Counted from the first letter of the stretch, positions 15,953 to 25,360 are shown. The stretch is DNA of 64,000 nucleotides from an uncultured Paracoccaceae bacterium (GCA_937916485.1 CALFSV010000256.1:1-64000), one strand, 5' to 3'. A program made the numbers and translations. Notes: a model not told the origin generated them from the letters alone.

Positions 15953-17644
15953 TCAGGAGTTGACCTGTTCCCTCAGGATAGAGGCGGTGATCGACAGCAT
16001 CAGGTAGATGCCCGCAAAAATGAGAAAGGCCACCACTGTGTTTTCGAAGGCGCGTGGATATGTCGCTTCGTCAGGCGCCGTTGGCACCACACCCAAGGAC
16101 AGGTAGCGGACCTGCCGGTTCGCCTCGATCTGGGCCGCTTCCATCTGTTGCAGGGCCTGTTGGACCAGGACGGTCTGGAATGTGTAGTTCTCTTCGGCTA
16201 GCCGCAATTCGGTGTTCTTGGCCGCAAGCGAATCGCCGGTCGCGTTGGCCATGGTCATTTCGTTCCGCAGGTCCCCAATCAGTGTCTCGATCCCTGTGAT
16301 CTGGGAGCGAAGGGCATTGACCTGCGCCTCTACCGGGCGGGACACATTGAGCCGCGTCTGAAGTTCAAGCTGCAACTGCTGACGCTGTGATTCGAGCGTT
16401 GAAATCTGTTGTGTACGGGCAGCGGTTTCACCGACTGGATCGATTTGCTGAACGTCTTGCTGGATTTGCAGCCAGGCTGCCAGCGCTTCGGCGCGACGCC
16501 GTTCCGCCGCTTCATAGCTGGCGCGGGCGCCTGACATCTGGTCTTCGCGTAGGCGCTGCGTCAGTTGGTCGACCTGCTCTTCGGCATAGCCGATCAACGC
16601 TTCGGAAAATTGCTCGCTCAGGGCAGGATCCGGGGCGATGACCTCCATCTTGAGGATGCCCTCTGTCGGGTCATAGCTTATGCGGACGTGGTCCTGATAA
16701 AGACCGTAGGCCGCCTCGTTCGTGGCATCTGCTGGCAGCCGCTGGATCGGATCGATCTGTGGATCGCTGAACGCGGCCTTGAACCTATGTTCCTCATCCA
16801 GTCGTGCAAGAGCCGCGCGTGAAGTAAGGTAGGATTGCACCGTGATACTGTCTTGCTGGGTTGCCATCGAGGTGCCCGCGAACAGCCCGCCAAGGCCCGC
16901 CGCTGCTGCGGATTCGGCCTGCTGTATGACGAATTCCGACTTTGTCGCATACATTGGGGTCGCGACATAGTTGAAGTAGTAGCCAACCAGAATTGTCGGC
17001 AACATCACGAAGAATGCCAGCCGGGTGAGCAGCATCATAGACTTTTGACGCCGCCGCTTTGCCATGTCGCGTTGGATCTGCATGATCTCGTTCGCGCGGC
17101 GGTCGGCCGGGGCCATCCTCTCGGTCGAGGGAAGGTTGGACTTGCCCATCTTCATCGTTTGCGGAAGCTGGACCTTGTTTGCCCCCTCTGCATCTGCTGC
17201 GGGCGCGTCATCGGTCGGGACGACCAGTTCCAGCACGTTTGAGCGTTTGAACGGATCAATCCCCCGGGCGCGCAACTGGCGCACCGCGTCAAAGTCCGAC
17301 GTGACGGCGAGCCCGTGCTTTTGGGCGATGCGGCGTGCCATACGAAGTTGACGGCCGGTCAGACCTTCCCGACGCAGGCTGTCGATGTCCTGTTCGGCCG
17401 CAACGGTCTGCGGTGACGACACGTCGATTGGTGACACAAGGAGGACCGGGGCCGGGTCCTGTGGTGCCGTGAAAACGTTACCAACTGCGCGCCGCCGCCG
17501 GCCCGATTGGTTGACGGCCATCGGCATCTCTTGAACCTCGGGCATCTCGGTCTCGTCGACCGATGCAGCCTGGGACGACATGCCTGTCGTCAGGGATTCG
17601 TTCCGGCGAATGCGAAATTTGCGGGCTTTAGGCTTCGTAGTCAT
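15953..17644 (-). CDS. Capsule polysaccharide export inner-membrane protein (KpsE/BexC-like)
   Basis: A 563-residue polysaccharide co-polymerase. A cytoplasmic N-terminal region of about 210 residues includes a small helical module (LRREGLTGRQLRMARRIAQ ... RQLRARGIDPFKR). The first membrane helix is LTRLAFFVMLPTILVGYYF, then a periplasmic coiled-coil region (long Gln/Glu-rich helices, ~360-490), and a C-terminal helix VVAFLIFAGIYLMLSITASI. It spans the periplasm in ABC-type capsule or glycolipid export. The start overlaps the end of the ATPase gene by 17 bases. The long N-terminal extension is absent from enteric KpsE. Confidence 0.85.
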   Translation of the reverse strand: MTTKPKARKFRIRRNESLTTGMSSQAASVDETEMPEVQEMPMAVNQSGRRRRAVGNVFTAPQDPAPVLLVSPIDVSSPQTVAAEQDIDSLRREGLTGRQLRMARRIAQKHGLAVTSDFDAVRQLRARGIDPFKRSNVLELVVPTDDAPAADAEGANKVQLPQTMKMGKSNLPSTERMAPADRRANEIMQIQRDMAKRRRQKSMMLLTRLAFFVMLPTILVGYYFNYVATPMYATKSEFVIQQAESAAAAGLGGLFAGTSMATQQDSITVQSYLTSRAALARLDEEHRFKAAFSDPQIDPIQRLPADATNEAAYGLYQDHVRISYDPTEGILKMEVIAPDPALSEQFSEALIGYAEEQVDQLTQRLREDQMSGARASYEAAERRRAEALAAWLQIQQDVQQIDPVGETAARTQQISTLESQRQQLQLELQTRLNVSRPVEAQVNALRSQITGIETLIGDLRNEMTMANATGDSLAAKNTELRLAEENYTFQTVLVQQALQQMEAAQIEANRQVRYLSLGVVPTAPDEATYPRAFENTVVAFLIFAGIYLMLSITASILREQVNS

Positions 17645-18281
17645 AGAGCTGCTTGGCCTCTTCCAGTGTGTCGAACATGTGAATGCGTCCATCGCGCAGG
17701 ACTGCGGCAGAGCGGGCAAACCGCTCGAGCGTGCCGGGCAAATGGGAGACGATGATAACGGTTGTTGTTTCAAGCCGCTCGCGCAGCAGCTGTCCGGCCT
17801 TGCGATTGAACTCGGGATCCGTCGTGGCGGGCATCCCCTCGTCGATTAGATAGATGTCGAAATCCAAGGCCAGCATCAGGGCAAAAGACAGCCTTGCCCG
17901 CATCCCTTGGCTGTAGGTGCCAACGGGCATGTCGAAGTATTCGCCAATACCGCAAAGCCAGCGGCAAAAGCTTTCGACGTAATCGGGGTCGAGGCCATAA
18001 AGACGGGCGATGTAGCGGCTGTTTTCCCGGGCGGTGTGCCGGGTGACGAGGCCGCCCATGAAGCCAAGCGGAAACGAAATCCGGGATTTCCGGATAATGT
18101 GCCCTTCATCGGGCTTCTCAAGCCCAGCCATCATGTTGATGAGGGTGGTCTTGCCAGTACCGTTGGGCGCCAGAATGCCGACAGAATTGCCAAGCTCAAC
18201 ACGGAAGGAGGCCTGATCAAGGATCACCTTCCTTCTTGAACCGGTCCAAAAAGACTTACTGACATTCACAAACTCGAGCAT
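17628..18281 (-). CDS. Capsule polysaccharide ABC transporter ATPase (KpsT-like)
   Basis: A 217-residue ABC ATPase. Walker A is GILAPNGTGKTTL, where the usual GxNGAGKS has Pro and Thr as in KpsT/BexA proteins. The signature is TYSQGMRARLSFALML; Walker B is DIYLIDEGMPATTD; the switch His is in IIVSHLPGTL. The length is typical of the KpsT group. It powers export with a KpsM permease, but no permease gene is adjacent; only the KpsE-like gene follows. The upstream 195 bases contain repeated CCATAAT sites. Confidence 0.9.
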   Translation of the reverse strand: MLEFVNVSKSFWTGSRRKVILDQASFRVELGNSVGILAPNGTGKTTLINMMAGLEKPDEGHIIRKSRISFPLGFMGGLVTRHTARENSRYIARLYGLDPDYVESFCRWLCGIGEYFDMPVGTYSQGMRARLSFALMLALDFDIYLIDEGMPATTDPEFNRKAGQLLRERLETTTVIIVSHLPGTLERFARSAAVLRDGRIHMFDTLEEAKQLYDYEA

Positions 18282-18359
18282 TGCTCACTTTCCGGTACTG
18301 CTCTGGCCCCGCCTTATCGACGTCTTCGTATGGACCGTTCCGGTTTTTCCTAGAGAGAC

Positions 18360-18456
18360 ATTATGGCCAAATGGTGCCCAAAACCATAATTTTTGGACAA
18401 TCGCCGATCCAGAGGTGCATTGACCTTGGATCGACGCAGTTTTTTGGCACCATAAT
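18360..18456. promoter_or_regulatory. CCATAAT repeat cluster upstream of the export pair
   Basis: The gap between nhaA and the KpsT-like gene has ATTATGG (18360-18366) opposite CCATAAT (18384-18390), and a third CCATAAT at 18450-18456. Overlapping these is ATGGTGCC (18371-18378) paired with GGCACCAT (18446-18453). This AT-rich island in GC-rich DNA looks like a promoter with operator sites for the minus-strand export genes. The regulator is not known. Confidence 0.4.
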
Positions 18457-18476
18457 CGCTCTTGGGCGTATTGAGA

Positions 18477-19760
18477 TCAGCCTGTTTGCTTTTGCACGCC
18501 GGTCAGACGGCCTGCAATGATTGCAATGATGGCGGCGACAAAGCTGAACAACGCCCCCATCTTGGCCGCATCCTGCACCGCGATATCGCCCAGCATCGTG
18601 CCGCCGGGGAAAGCGACCGAGGCAATGAACAGCGACACGGTAAAGCCGATCGCGGCGACACAGCCGACCACGAAAAGATCGATGATCCGCATTCCCTTTG
18701 GCAGGCCAAGCCCCATCGGCCGGGCAGCGATCCAGCCAAAGAGAAGGATACCGACGGGCTTACCGATCAGCAAACCCGCAAGCACCAACCAGGTCGGCGA
18801 TCCGATGGAACTGAATTCGACCCCCGCATTGAGCAGGCCGAAGAAGAACAGGACCACTTCGACGGGGTGTTTGAGAATATGTTCAATGTGGTTGAGCAGG
18901 TCGGTCAAATATTGCTCGGCCTCGGAAAAGATGCCGAAGGCTCTGTCGGCATGGGGAATTGTGGGCACAATCGGCAACAGGCCAAGGGCGGGGTGAATGC
19001 CGGCCTCCTGAAACCCGTACCAGCTGAGCGCGCCGGCGATCAGATAGGGCATGAACGACAGTTTGTTGCGGACCCAGGTGGAATTCGGGCGCATTTCATT
19101 GCCACGATCCAGCCGGCGGGGCAGCAGGTTGAACAGAAGAAACACGCCGACCGCAGCCCCAAGTGACAAGAGCAGCCATACTGGCTGAAGTTCGCCCGAG
19201 GGATAAAAGATAGCCAAAATGATCAGGCCGGCGGCATCGTCCGCAATCGCGAGCAGCAGAAGGAAACGAACAGCCGGATGGCCGGCGCCGAACACCAGGC
19301 GACCGACGAGGTAGGAAAACGCGATGTCTGTCGCCGTCGGAATGGCCCAGCCACGCGACACCGCGTCATAGGTGTCAGACCCCAGGAAGGCCGCAAGGCC
19401 AAGATAGACTGCGATTGGGCCAAGCATGCCACCAAGCGTCGCAACCAATGGCGTCGCCGCCTTTTTCCCGCGCAGCGATCCGTTCTCAAGAATGACGGCT
19501 TCCCAGACTTCCTTGGCGGCGATGGCAAAGAAGAAGGCCATCAGCACGTCGTTGACGAGGTAGTGGAGGGTCAGTGTCCGATATTCGACAATGCCGGCCT
19601 CATTGTAATGGGCGTGGCCGACGAAAAAGTGGTCGACCAGGACAAAGTCGACAAAGTGATGATAGCTGTCCGGGTTCAGGTTGGCCCATCCCAGAGCGAT
19701 GATCGCCCCGATGATCAACAGCAGTGAGTAATTGGTGACGAAATTCCAGACGCGATACAT
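18477..19760 (-). CDS. nhaA: Na+/H+ antiporter NhaA
   Basis: A 427-residue antiporter with about twelve membrane helices. NhaA markers are LHYLVNDVLMAFFFAIAAKE, WAIPTATDIAFSYLVGRLVF (with the TDIAF segment of the crossed helix), LLLLAIADDAAGLIILAIFY holding the Asp-Asp ion-binding pair, and PVEVVLFFFGLLNAGVEFSS. It expels Na+ in exchange for protons, sensible for a marine bacterium. The ATG at 19760 has GGAGAAC just upstream; a longer frame lacks that. It diverges from the UDG-like gene. Confidence 0.95.
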   Translation of the reverse strand: MYRVWNFVTNYSLLLIIGAIIALGWANLNPDSYHHFVDFVLVDHFFVGHAHYNEAGIVEYRTLTLHYLVNDVLMAFFFAIAAKEVWEAVILENGSLRGKKAATPLVATLGGMLGPIAVYLGLAAFLGSDTYDAVSRGWAIPTATDIAFSYLVGRLVFGAGHPAVRFLLLLAIADDAAGLIILAIFYPSGELQPVWLLLSLGAAVGVFLLFNLLPRRLDRGNEMRPNSTWVRNKLSFMPYLIAGALSWYGFQEAGIHPALGLLPIVPTIPHADRAFGIFSEAEQYLTDLLNHIEHILKHPVEVVLFFFGLLNAGVEFSSIGSPTWLVLAGLLIGKPVGILLFGWIAARPMGLGLPKGMRIIDLFVVGCVAAIGFTVSLFIASVAFPGGTMLGDIAVQDAAKMGALFSFVAAIIAIIAGRLTGVQKQTG

Positions 19761-19865
19761 CGATGTTCTCCAGCCCTCGAGCGCCCTTGCGGTAAACCAA
19801 ACTGCCCCCCATCGCAACCGGGCGCAAGACTTGGAAGTCGGGGTGTTCTATCGTAGCTCAAAGTC

Positions 19866-20459
19866 ATGAATGACCTGGAACACAAGATTGCGGCCTGCAG
19901 ATTATGTGCCGACCGGTTCGCCGCGACGGTTACTAGGCATCGGCCCCGGCCGGTCGTCTGGTTTCGACCTGGGGCAAGGCTCCTGATCGCGGGCCAGGCC
20001 CCGGGTGCGCGGGTGCATGCCAGCGGCCGGCCGTTCACCGACCCCTCGGGGGACCGGCTGCGACACTGGCTTGGGCTGGATGAGGCCGAATTCTACGATC
20101 GGTCGCGGGTCGCAATCGTGCCGATGGCATTTTGCTTTCCCGGCTATGACGCCAAGGGCGCGGACCTGCCGCCGCCGCCCATCTGTAGCCAGACCTGGCA
20201 CGGACAGGTGATGGAGGCACTGGACGACATCCGCCTTACCGTGCTGGTCGGAGGGGCAGCGCAGCGCTGGCATCTGGACCGTGCTGCGACCGTCACCCGG
20301 ACCGTTGCAGCCTGGCGCGACCATGCCCCGCGGGTCTTTCCCTTGCCTCATCCGTCCTGGCGCAATACCGCATGGTTGAAGTCAAACCCCTGGTTCGAGG
20401 CCGACCTTGTGCCGGTCTTGCGCGCCCGTGTGCAAGAAGTGATGACATCCGATGATTGA
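19866..20459 (+). CDS. Uracil-DNA glycosylase superfamily protein
   Basis: A 197-residue protein of the UDG superfamily. An N-terminal Cys pair (CRLCADRF) precedes the first catalytic-pocket motif LLIAGQAPGARVHASGRPFT and the second, LPHPSWRNTAW. Known relatives recognise damaged bases, though many of this type are annotated only as uracil-DNA glycosylase family. Motif 1 lacks the usual family-1 Asp, so activity on uracil is uncertain. The last 8 bases overlap the next gene. Confidence 0.8.
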   Translation: MNDLEHKIAACRLCADRFAATVTRHRPRPVVWFRPGARLLIAGQAPGARVHASGRPFTDPSGDRLRHWLGLDEAEFYDRSRVAIVPMAFCFPGYDAKGADLPPPPICSQTWHGQVMEALDDIRLTVLVGGAAQRWHLDRAATVTRTVAAWRDHAPRVFPLPHPSWRNTAWLKSNPWFEADLVPVLRARVQEVMTSDD

Positions 20460-21240
20460 AATGACCCCCCTCGACAAGGCCCATGCGGCCATGATGGCCC
20501 ATCCTGAGGACGATACCCAGCGTCTGGCCTTTTTCGAACGTCTGGCGGACGCGGAAGTGTTCCTTTTGTTGACAGAAGAGGCGGGCGCCGACAGCGTGAC
20601 CCCCCGGATCATCGAAAGTGATGGCGCACGCTATATCCTGATCTTTGACAGCGAGGACAGGCTGTCCTCCTTTACCGGAACCGCGTCCCCTTTCGCCGGT
20701 CTCTCGGGGCGGGGCCTTGCCGATTTGATGGCGGGGCAGGGCATTGGCCTGGCACTGAACCCCGAAGTGGCCCCCTCAGCCATACTTATCCCGGCTGAGG
20801 CGGTGGATTGGCTGGCCAGCACGCTGGCCCATGCGCCCACGGTCACCTCGGCGCGGCCGGTTGAGGTGACCCCTCCGGGGGCGTTGCCGCAGTCATTGCT
20901 GAGTGCTTTGGCGCGCAAGCTGGACGGAACGGGCGATCTTGCCGCCGCGGCCTGGTTGGCCGGAGTTGGATATGAGGACGGAAGCCGGGGCCATTTGCTG
21001 GCCTTTGTCGATGCGCTGGACGACGCGCAGCCGGCCCTTGCCGTTGCCGCCAATGAGGCCCTGACCTTTTCGGGGATCGAGGCCGGAGCGATGGATGTCA
21101 CCTTTGTCCTGTCCGACACCCCGATGGCCGAGCGGATCGCCCGTGTCGGCCAAAGGATCGATTTGCCCCGGCGCGCGGTCCCCGAAACCGGCCCCGCCGC
21201 CCCGGGGATGGACCCCGACCGACCGCCGCGCCTGCGGTAA
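20452..21240 (+). CDS. SseB-family protein
   Basis: A 262-residue soluble protein. The N-terminal SseB domain covers residues 1-120 (LDKAHAAMMAHPEDDTQRLA FFERLAD at the start, ILIFDSEDRLSSFTGTA, LNPEVAPSAILIPAEAVDWL). A C-terminal domain resembles the SseB C-terminal region (VGYEDGSRGHLLAFVDALDD ... DVTFVLSDTPMAERIARV). The function in roseobacters is unknown. It is translationally coupled to the UDG-like gene and ends at an intergenic repeat shared with upp. Confidence 0.75.
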   Translation: MIEMTPLDKAHAAMMAHPEDDTQRLAFFERLADAEVFLLLTEEAGADSVTPRIIESDGARYILIFDSEDRLSSFTGTASPFAGLSGRGLADLMAGQGIGLALNPEVAPSAILIPAEAVDWLASTLAHAPTVTSARPVEVTPPGALPQSLLSALARKLDGTGDLAAAAWLAGVGYEDGSRGHLLAFVDALDDAQPALAVAANEALTFSGIEAGAMDVTFVLSDTPMAERIARVGQRIDLPRRAVPETGPAAPGMDPDRPPRLR

Positions 21241-21248
21241 GGGGGCAT

Positions 21249-21308
21249 GGGGGCGCTGCCCCCGCCGCCTTCGGCGTCTCCCCCGGGATATTTGAGGCGA
21301 GATGAGGA
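21249..21308. repeat. Rhodobacteraceae intergenic repeat, copy A
   Basis: The element begins with the hairpin GGGGGC-GCT-GCCCCC (21249-21263) and a second small stem around 21262-21276. It ends with 30 bases (21279-21308) identical to the element before upp: TCCCCCGGGATATTTG then AGGCGAGATGAGGA. It lies between convergent genes and may act as a bidirectional terminator. Confidence 0.75.
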
Positions 21309-21314
21309 ACGGGT

Positions 21315-22256
21315 CTAGTATCCCAGGGTTCGATCCACCAGGTGCAGAAAGGGTTCGCCGGCTTCGCCGCGTCGGATGTTTTCGGCCACTACCTCGGCGG
21401 CGGCGTCGACCCGTGTCTCGGAGGCGATATGGGGGGTGACCGTGACCTTTGGGTGCGCCCAATAGGGATCCTCTGGGGGGAGGGGTTCGGTGCGGAACAC
21501 ATCAAGGGTGGCATGGGCCACCTGGCCGCTGTCCAGGGCTGCCAGCAAAGCCGCGTCGTCAATCAGGGCGCCGCGGCCGGGGTTGATCACGAAGGCCCCC
21601 GGTGCGAGCAGCCCCAGGGTCCGGGCGTCGATGAGGTTCTCGGTCGTAGCGGTCAGCGGCACCAGAAGTACGAGGATTTCCGCGCCTTCAAGGGCCTGGT
21701 CAAGGCCTTCGGCCCCCGACAGGCAGCGCACACCGGCAATGTCCTTTTGCGACCTGCTCCAGCCGGTGACCTGAAATCCGAGGCTTGCGAGAGCACGTGC
21801 GCAGGCCCCTCCCAATGCGCCGATCCCGAGGATGGTGACCTTGCGGTCGCGGGCCAAAGGCGGGCAGATCTTGTTCGGCCAGACGCCGTCCTGGCCCAGG
21901 ATATGGGCATCCATACCCAGGTGGTGGCGCAGCACATGGCCTGTCACCCATTCGACCATCCCTTCGTCAAGTCCGCCCCCCACCATACGTGCGAGCGGTT
22001 GCGTGAGGGTCGGGTTCTTGACGATCCCTTCCACGCCTGCCCAGAGGCGCAGGACGGCCTTGGTCCGGACAAAGGGGCTGAAATCCTCGATCTCGCACCC
22101 GGTCCCATAGACGATGTAATCCGTCTCTTCGGGCGGGTGATTGGGGGCCAGCTGCACGGCCACCCCGGCGCGATCGCAGGCGGCCCTGAGGGGGGCCCGA
22201 TACGCCTCCCATGCGGAGGGGGAACCTGCGAAGAGGACATTGACTGACATGGGCAT
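21315..22256 (-). CDS. ghrA: Glyoxylate/hydroxypyruvate reductase A
   Basis: A 313-residue D-2-hydroxyacid dehydrogenase of the GhrA type. The NAD(P) fold is VTILGIGALGGACARALASL. The catalytic set is LVPLTATTENLIDARTLGLL, INPGRGALIDDAALLAALDS (Arg), DVFRTEPLPPEDPYWAHP (Glu) and TPHIASETR (His). It reduces glyoxylate and hydroxypyruvate to glycolate and glycerate. The ATG at 22256 lies two bases after the rodA stop, so the gene is coupled to the cell-shape operon although functionally unrelated. An alternative ATG lies six bases downstream. Confidence 0.9.
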   Translation of the reverse strand: MPMSVNVLFAGSPSAWEAYRAPLRAACDRAGVAVQLAPNHPPEETDYIVYGTGCEIEDFSPFVRTKAVLRLWAGVEGIVKNPTLTQPLARMVGGGLDEGMVEWVTGHVLRHHLGMDAHILGQDGVWPNKICPPLARDRKVTILGIGALGGACARALASLGFQVTGWSRSQKDIAGVRCLSGAEGLDQALEGAEILVLLVPLTATTENLIDARTLGLLAPGAFVINPGRGALIDDAALLAALDSGQVAHATLDVFRTEPLPPEDPYWAHPKVTVTPHIASETRVDAAAEVVAENIRRGEAGEPFLHLVDRTLGY

Positions 22257-22258
22257 TC

Positions 22259-23398
22259 CTAGCGGGGTTTGTGGACGTGGGCGCTTTGTACCAGCCCAAA
22301 GGCGATGAGCAGGACGAGCATGGCCGAGCCACCATAGCTGACCAAGGGCAAGGGCACGCCTACGACGGGGGCGAGCCCCATCACCATGGACATGTTGACG
22401 GCGAAGTAGAGGAAGAACGTCATCGCCACGCCAAGCGTGAGGAGGGCGGCGAACCGGTCCTTGTTCGTCATTGCCGAGGCAATGCAGAACACGATGATCA
22501 GGGCGTAGAGGGCGAGCAGGGCGAAGGCGCCGATGAACCCGAACTCTTCAGCCAGGGTGGTGAAGATGAAGTCGGTATGCTTTTCGGGAAGGAAGTTCAG
22601 CCGGCTTTGAGTCCCTTGCATGAAGCCTCGGCCGGTCCAGCCACCCGAGCCAAGGGCGATCTTGGCCTGTGTGATGTGGTAGCCCGCACCAAGCGGATCA
22701 TTCGACGGGTCGATGAAAGTGTCGATCCGCCTGAACTGATAGTCCTTGATCAATTGCCAGCTTGTCCCCCGGCTTTCGAAGACTGCGACCACGGTAGCGA
22801 CCCCTGCAACGATAACGCTCGCGAAATAGGCCCAATGCACCCCGGCCAGGAACATCACGGCCCCGCCGCCCGCTACCAGCAGGATCGATGTCCCGAGATC
22901 GGGCTGGGTCAAGACCAGCAGTGTCGGCAGAGCGATGAACACCAATGGCACCAATACCCAGAAGGGGTGTGACACCTTCTTGAGGGGAAGCCAGTCGTAA
23001 TAAGCGGCCAGCATCATGACGAGCCCGATTTTCATCAGCTCGGATGGCTGCAATCGCATGAACCCAAGGTCGATCCAGCGCTGTGCCCCCATCCCGGTGA
23101 CCCCGAAGAACTCGACCGCCAGCAGAAGCGCAAAAGAGATCATGTAGGCCAACGCCGCCATGTTCCGCCAGAACCATATGGGGACCATCGCGATCACCAG
23201 CATCATCGCCATGCCAGCGGCAAATCGCTTCATTTGCGGCTCCATCCACGGGGTAGCAGACCCACCGGCGACGGAATAAAGCATCAGGAAACCGGCCCCC
23301 GAGATCGCGGCCAGCAGAATGATGATCGGCCAGTTCAGGTAAAGCAGCTTGCGAAAGCCTGTCGGAACATAGCGGGTGTTGTACTCAAGATAACTCAT
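22259..23398 (-). CDS. rodA: Rod shape-determining protein RodA (SEDS glycosyltransferase)
   Basis: A 379-residue SEDS peptidoglycan polymerase with about ten membrane helices. Signatures: LYLNWPIIILLAAISGAGFL at the first helix, FMRLQPSELMKIGLVMMLAA, LTQPDLGTSILLVAGGGAVM (the catalytic Asp loop) and, near the C-terminus, APVVGVPLPLVSYGGSAML. It forms the elongasome polymerase with PBP2, encoded just upstream with a 12-base gap. It is the last morphogenetic gene of the run. Confidence 0.96.
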   Translation of the reverse strand: MSYLEYNTRYVPTGFRKLLYLNWPIIILLAAISGAGFLMLYSVAGGSATPWMEPQMKRFAAGMAMMLVIAMVPIWFWRNMAALAYMISFALLLAVEFFGVTGMGAQRWIDLGFMRLQPSELMKIGLVMMLAAYYDWLPLKKVSHPFWVLVPLVFIALPTLLVLTQPDLGTSILLVAGGGAVMFLAGVHWAYFASVIVAGVATVVAVFESRGTSWQLIKDYQFRRIDTFIDPSNDPLGAGYHITQAKIALGSGGWTGRGFMQGTQSRLNFLPEKHTDFIFTTLAEEFGFIGAFALLALYALIIVFCIASAMTNKDRFAALLTLGVAMTFFLYFAVNMSMVMGLAPVVGVPLPLVSYGGSAMLVLLIAFGLVQSAHVHKPR

Positions 23399-23410
23399 CG
23401 CCCCTCCCTG

Positions 23411-25351
23411 TCAGGCCCGCGTGTTCGCGGTGCCGCCGGCGGCGACCCGGTTCTGGATCCGCTCTTGTTGATCGGCGATGCGCGCCCGGACGTCGGCCGG
23501 ATAGGCCTCGAGCGGGGGAGGGCCATCGTAGAGGGCTTGTAGCGTGATGTCCCTGCCGATCGGGGCCGCAGCGGCCGATCCGCCGCCGCCATGCTCAACG
23601 ACGACCGACACCGCATAGCGCGGCGTCTCGAAGGGGGCGAAATTGACCCAAAGGGCGTGATCCCGCCGTTCCCAGGGCAGGTCCTCGTTCGATGTGACCC
23701 CACGGGCCCGTTCTTCGGGTGTGATCCGCCGGACCTGGCTGGTGCCCGTCTTGCCGGCCATCCGTGCCTCGTCCAGCGTGATCCGGGACCGATAGGCGGT
23801 GCCTCTTTGGTGGTTGGACACGTCGAACATCGACTGACGCAGGCGGCGCAGATAGTTTTCGTTCAGCCCCAGCGACTCGCCTCCGGTGATCGGCTGTTCG
23901 ATCCCGTCGATCGTATGGATGAGCCGGGGTTCAATGTTGCGGCCAGTGGCAAGCCGAGCCGTCATGATGGCAAGCTGCAACGGAGAGGCGAGCACATCGC
24001 CCTGACCGATCGAGGCGTTTACCGTGTCCCCGACCCGCCAGTCCTGCCCGCGCACCGACCGCTTCCATTCGCGGTCCGGGGCGAGGCCCTGCGCCACCGC
24101 CGACATTGGAACGTCGTGGCGCACGCCGATCCCCAGCTTTTGGGCCATGGCGGAAATCGCGTCGATGCCGACCCGCTGGGCGACTTCATAGTAATAGCAG
24201 TCGCAGCTTTGCTTGAGGCTTTCGTGAAGGTTGATGTTGCCGTGACCAGAACCCTTCCAGCAGTGAAAGCGGGTACCTGAAACCTCGGTCCAGCCGCTGC
24301 AATAGATCGTCTCGTCCGGGGTCAGTACCTCGGACTCGAGGGCGGCCAGGGCGGTGACCATCTTGAAGGTCGATCCGGGGGGGTAGGTGCCTTGCACGGA
24401 CTTGGCGGACAGGGGACGATAGATGTCTTCGTTGAGCCCGTTCCAGGCGGCGACCGAGATGCCGCGCACAAAAAGGTTGGGGTCAAAGGTTGGGGCTGAG
24501 GCAACCGCCTTGAGATCGCCGGTAAAAGTGTCAATCACGACGGCGGCGGCGCTTTCGCCTTCAAGCCGGGCCTCGACGTAGCTTTGCAGTCGCGAGTCGA
24601 TGGTCAGCTGGATGTCCGCCCCGGAGACCCCTTCCTGCCGGTCCAGTTCCCGCATCACCCGGCCAAGGGCGTTGACCTCGATCCGGCGGCTGCCGGCAAC
24701 CCCACGTAGCGTCCGCTCCATCTTGTTCTCGACCCCGGTCTTGCCGATCTGAAAGCGGGGGATCTGCAGCAGGGGGTCCTGATCGTCGATCCGGCTCAGG
24801 TCATAGTCGCTGACCGGGCCGACGTAGCCAATGACGTGGGCCGTGTCGGAACCCATAGGGTAATGGCGCGACAGGCCGACCTCGGCGATGATGCCGGGCA
24901 GGGCGGGGGCGTTTACCGTGACCTTGGCGATATCGTCCCAGGCGACACGGTCGACAATGGTCACAGGCACGAAGGGCGAGCGGCGGTTCATCTCTTCAAT
25001 GGCCCGTTCGATGGTCTCTGGCGGGATGGCGACAAGGCGGGTCAGACGGTCGAGGACCTCTTGCACATCGCCGGCATCCTCGCGGACCATGACGATCCGG
25101 TAGTTCTGTTCGTTGACGGCCAGGGGCACACCGTTGACATCGAAGATCAGGCCACGCGCCGGTGGCAACAGGCGGATGTTGATCCGGTTCTCTTCCGCCA
25201 GAAGCCGAAACTCATCCGCCTGTTCGACCTGCATGGATTGCATGCGGAACCCCAACGCTCCGACAAGACCGAATTGGGCGACGCCGAGCAGAAGGGCGCG
25301 GCGGCTGACCTGGCGGGCACTGTCTGCGGTATCTTTTGGCGGACGTCTCAT
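23411..25351 (-). CDS. mrdA: Penicillin-binding protein 2 (elongasome transpeptidase)
   Basis: A 646-residue class B PBP. One N-terminal membrane anchor (ALLLGVAQFGLVGALGF, ~25-45), a dimerisation domain, then the transpeptidase domain. Catalytic motifs: SxxK in YPPGSTFKMVTAL, SxN-like in SCDCYYYEVAQ, and KTG in MAGKTGTSQVRRI. It crosslinks side-wall peptidoglycan with RodA. The tail (EAYPADVRARIADQQERIQN) is typical of alphaproteobacterial PBP2. It lies 9 bases after mreD and 12 before rodA. Confidence 0.96.
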   Translation of the reverse strand: MRRPPKDTADSARQVSRRALLLGVAQFGLVGALGFRMQSMQVEQADEFRLLAEENRINIRLLPPARGLIFDVNGVPLAVNEQNYRIVMVREDAGDVQEVLDRLTRLVAIPPETIERAIEEMNRRSPFVPVTIVDRVAWDDIAKVTVNAPALPGIIAEVGLSRHYPMGSDTAHVIGYVGPVSDYDLSRIDDQDPLLQIPRFQIGKTGVENKMERTLRGVAGSRRIEVNALGRVMRELDRQEGVSGADIQLTIDSRLQSYVEARLEGESAAAVVIDTFTGDLKAVASAPTFDPNLFVRGISVAAWNGLNEDIYRPLSAKSVQGTYPPGSTFKMVTALAALESEVLTPDETIYCSGWTEVSGTRFHCWKGSGHGNINLHESLKQSCDCYYYEVAQRVGIDAISAMAQKLGIGVRHDVPMSAVAQGLAPDREWKRSVRGQDWRVGDTVNASIGQGDVLASPLQLAIMTARLATGRNIEPRLIHTIDGIEQPITGGESLGLNENYLRRLRQSMFDVSNHQRGTAYRSRITLDEARMAGKTGTSQVRRITPEERARGVTSNEDLPWERRDHALWVNFAPFETPRYAVSVVVEHGGGGSAAAAPIGRDITLQALYDGPPPLEAYPADVRARIADQQERIQNRVAAGGTANTRA

Positions 25352-25360
25352 GTTGCTTCC

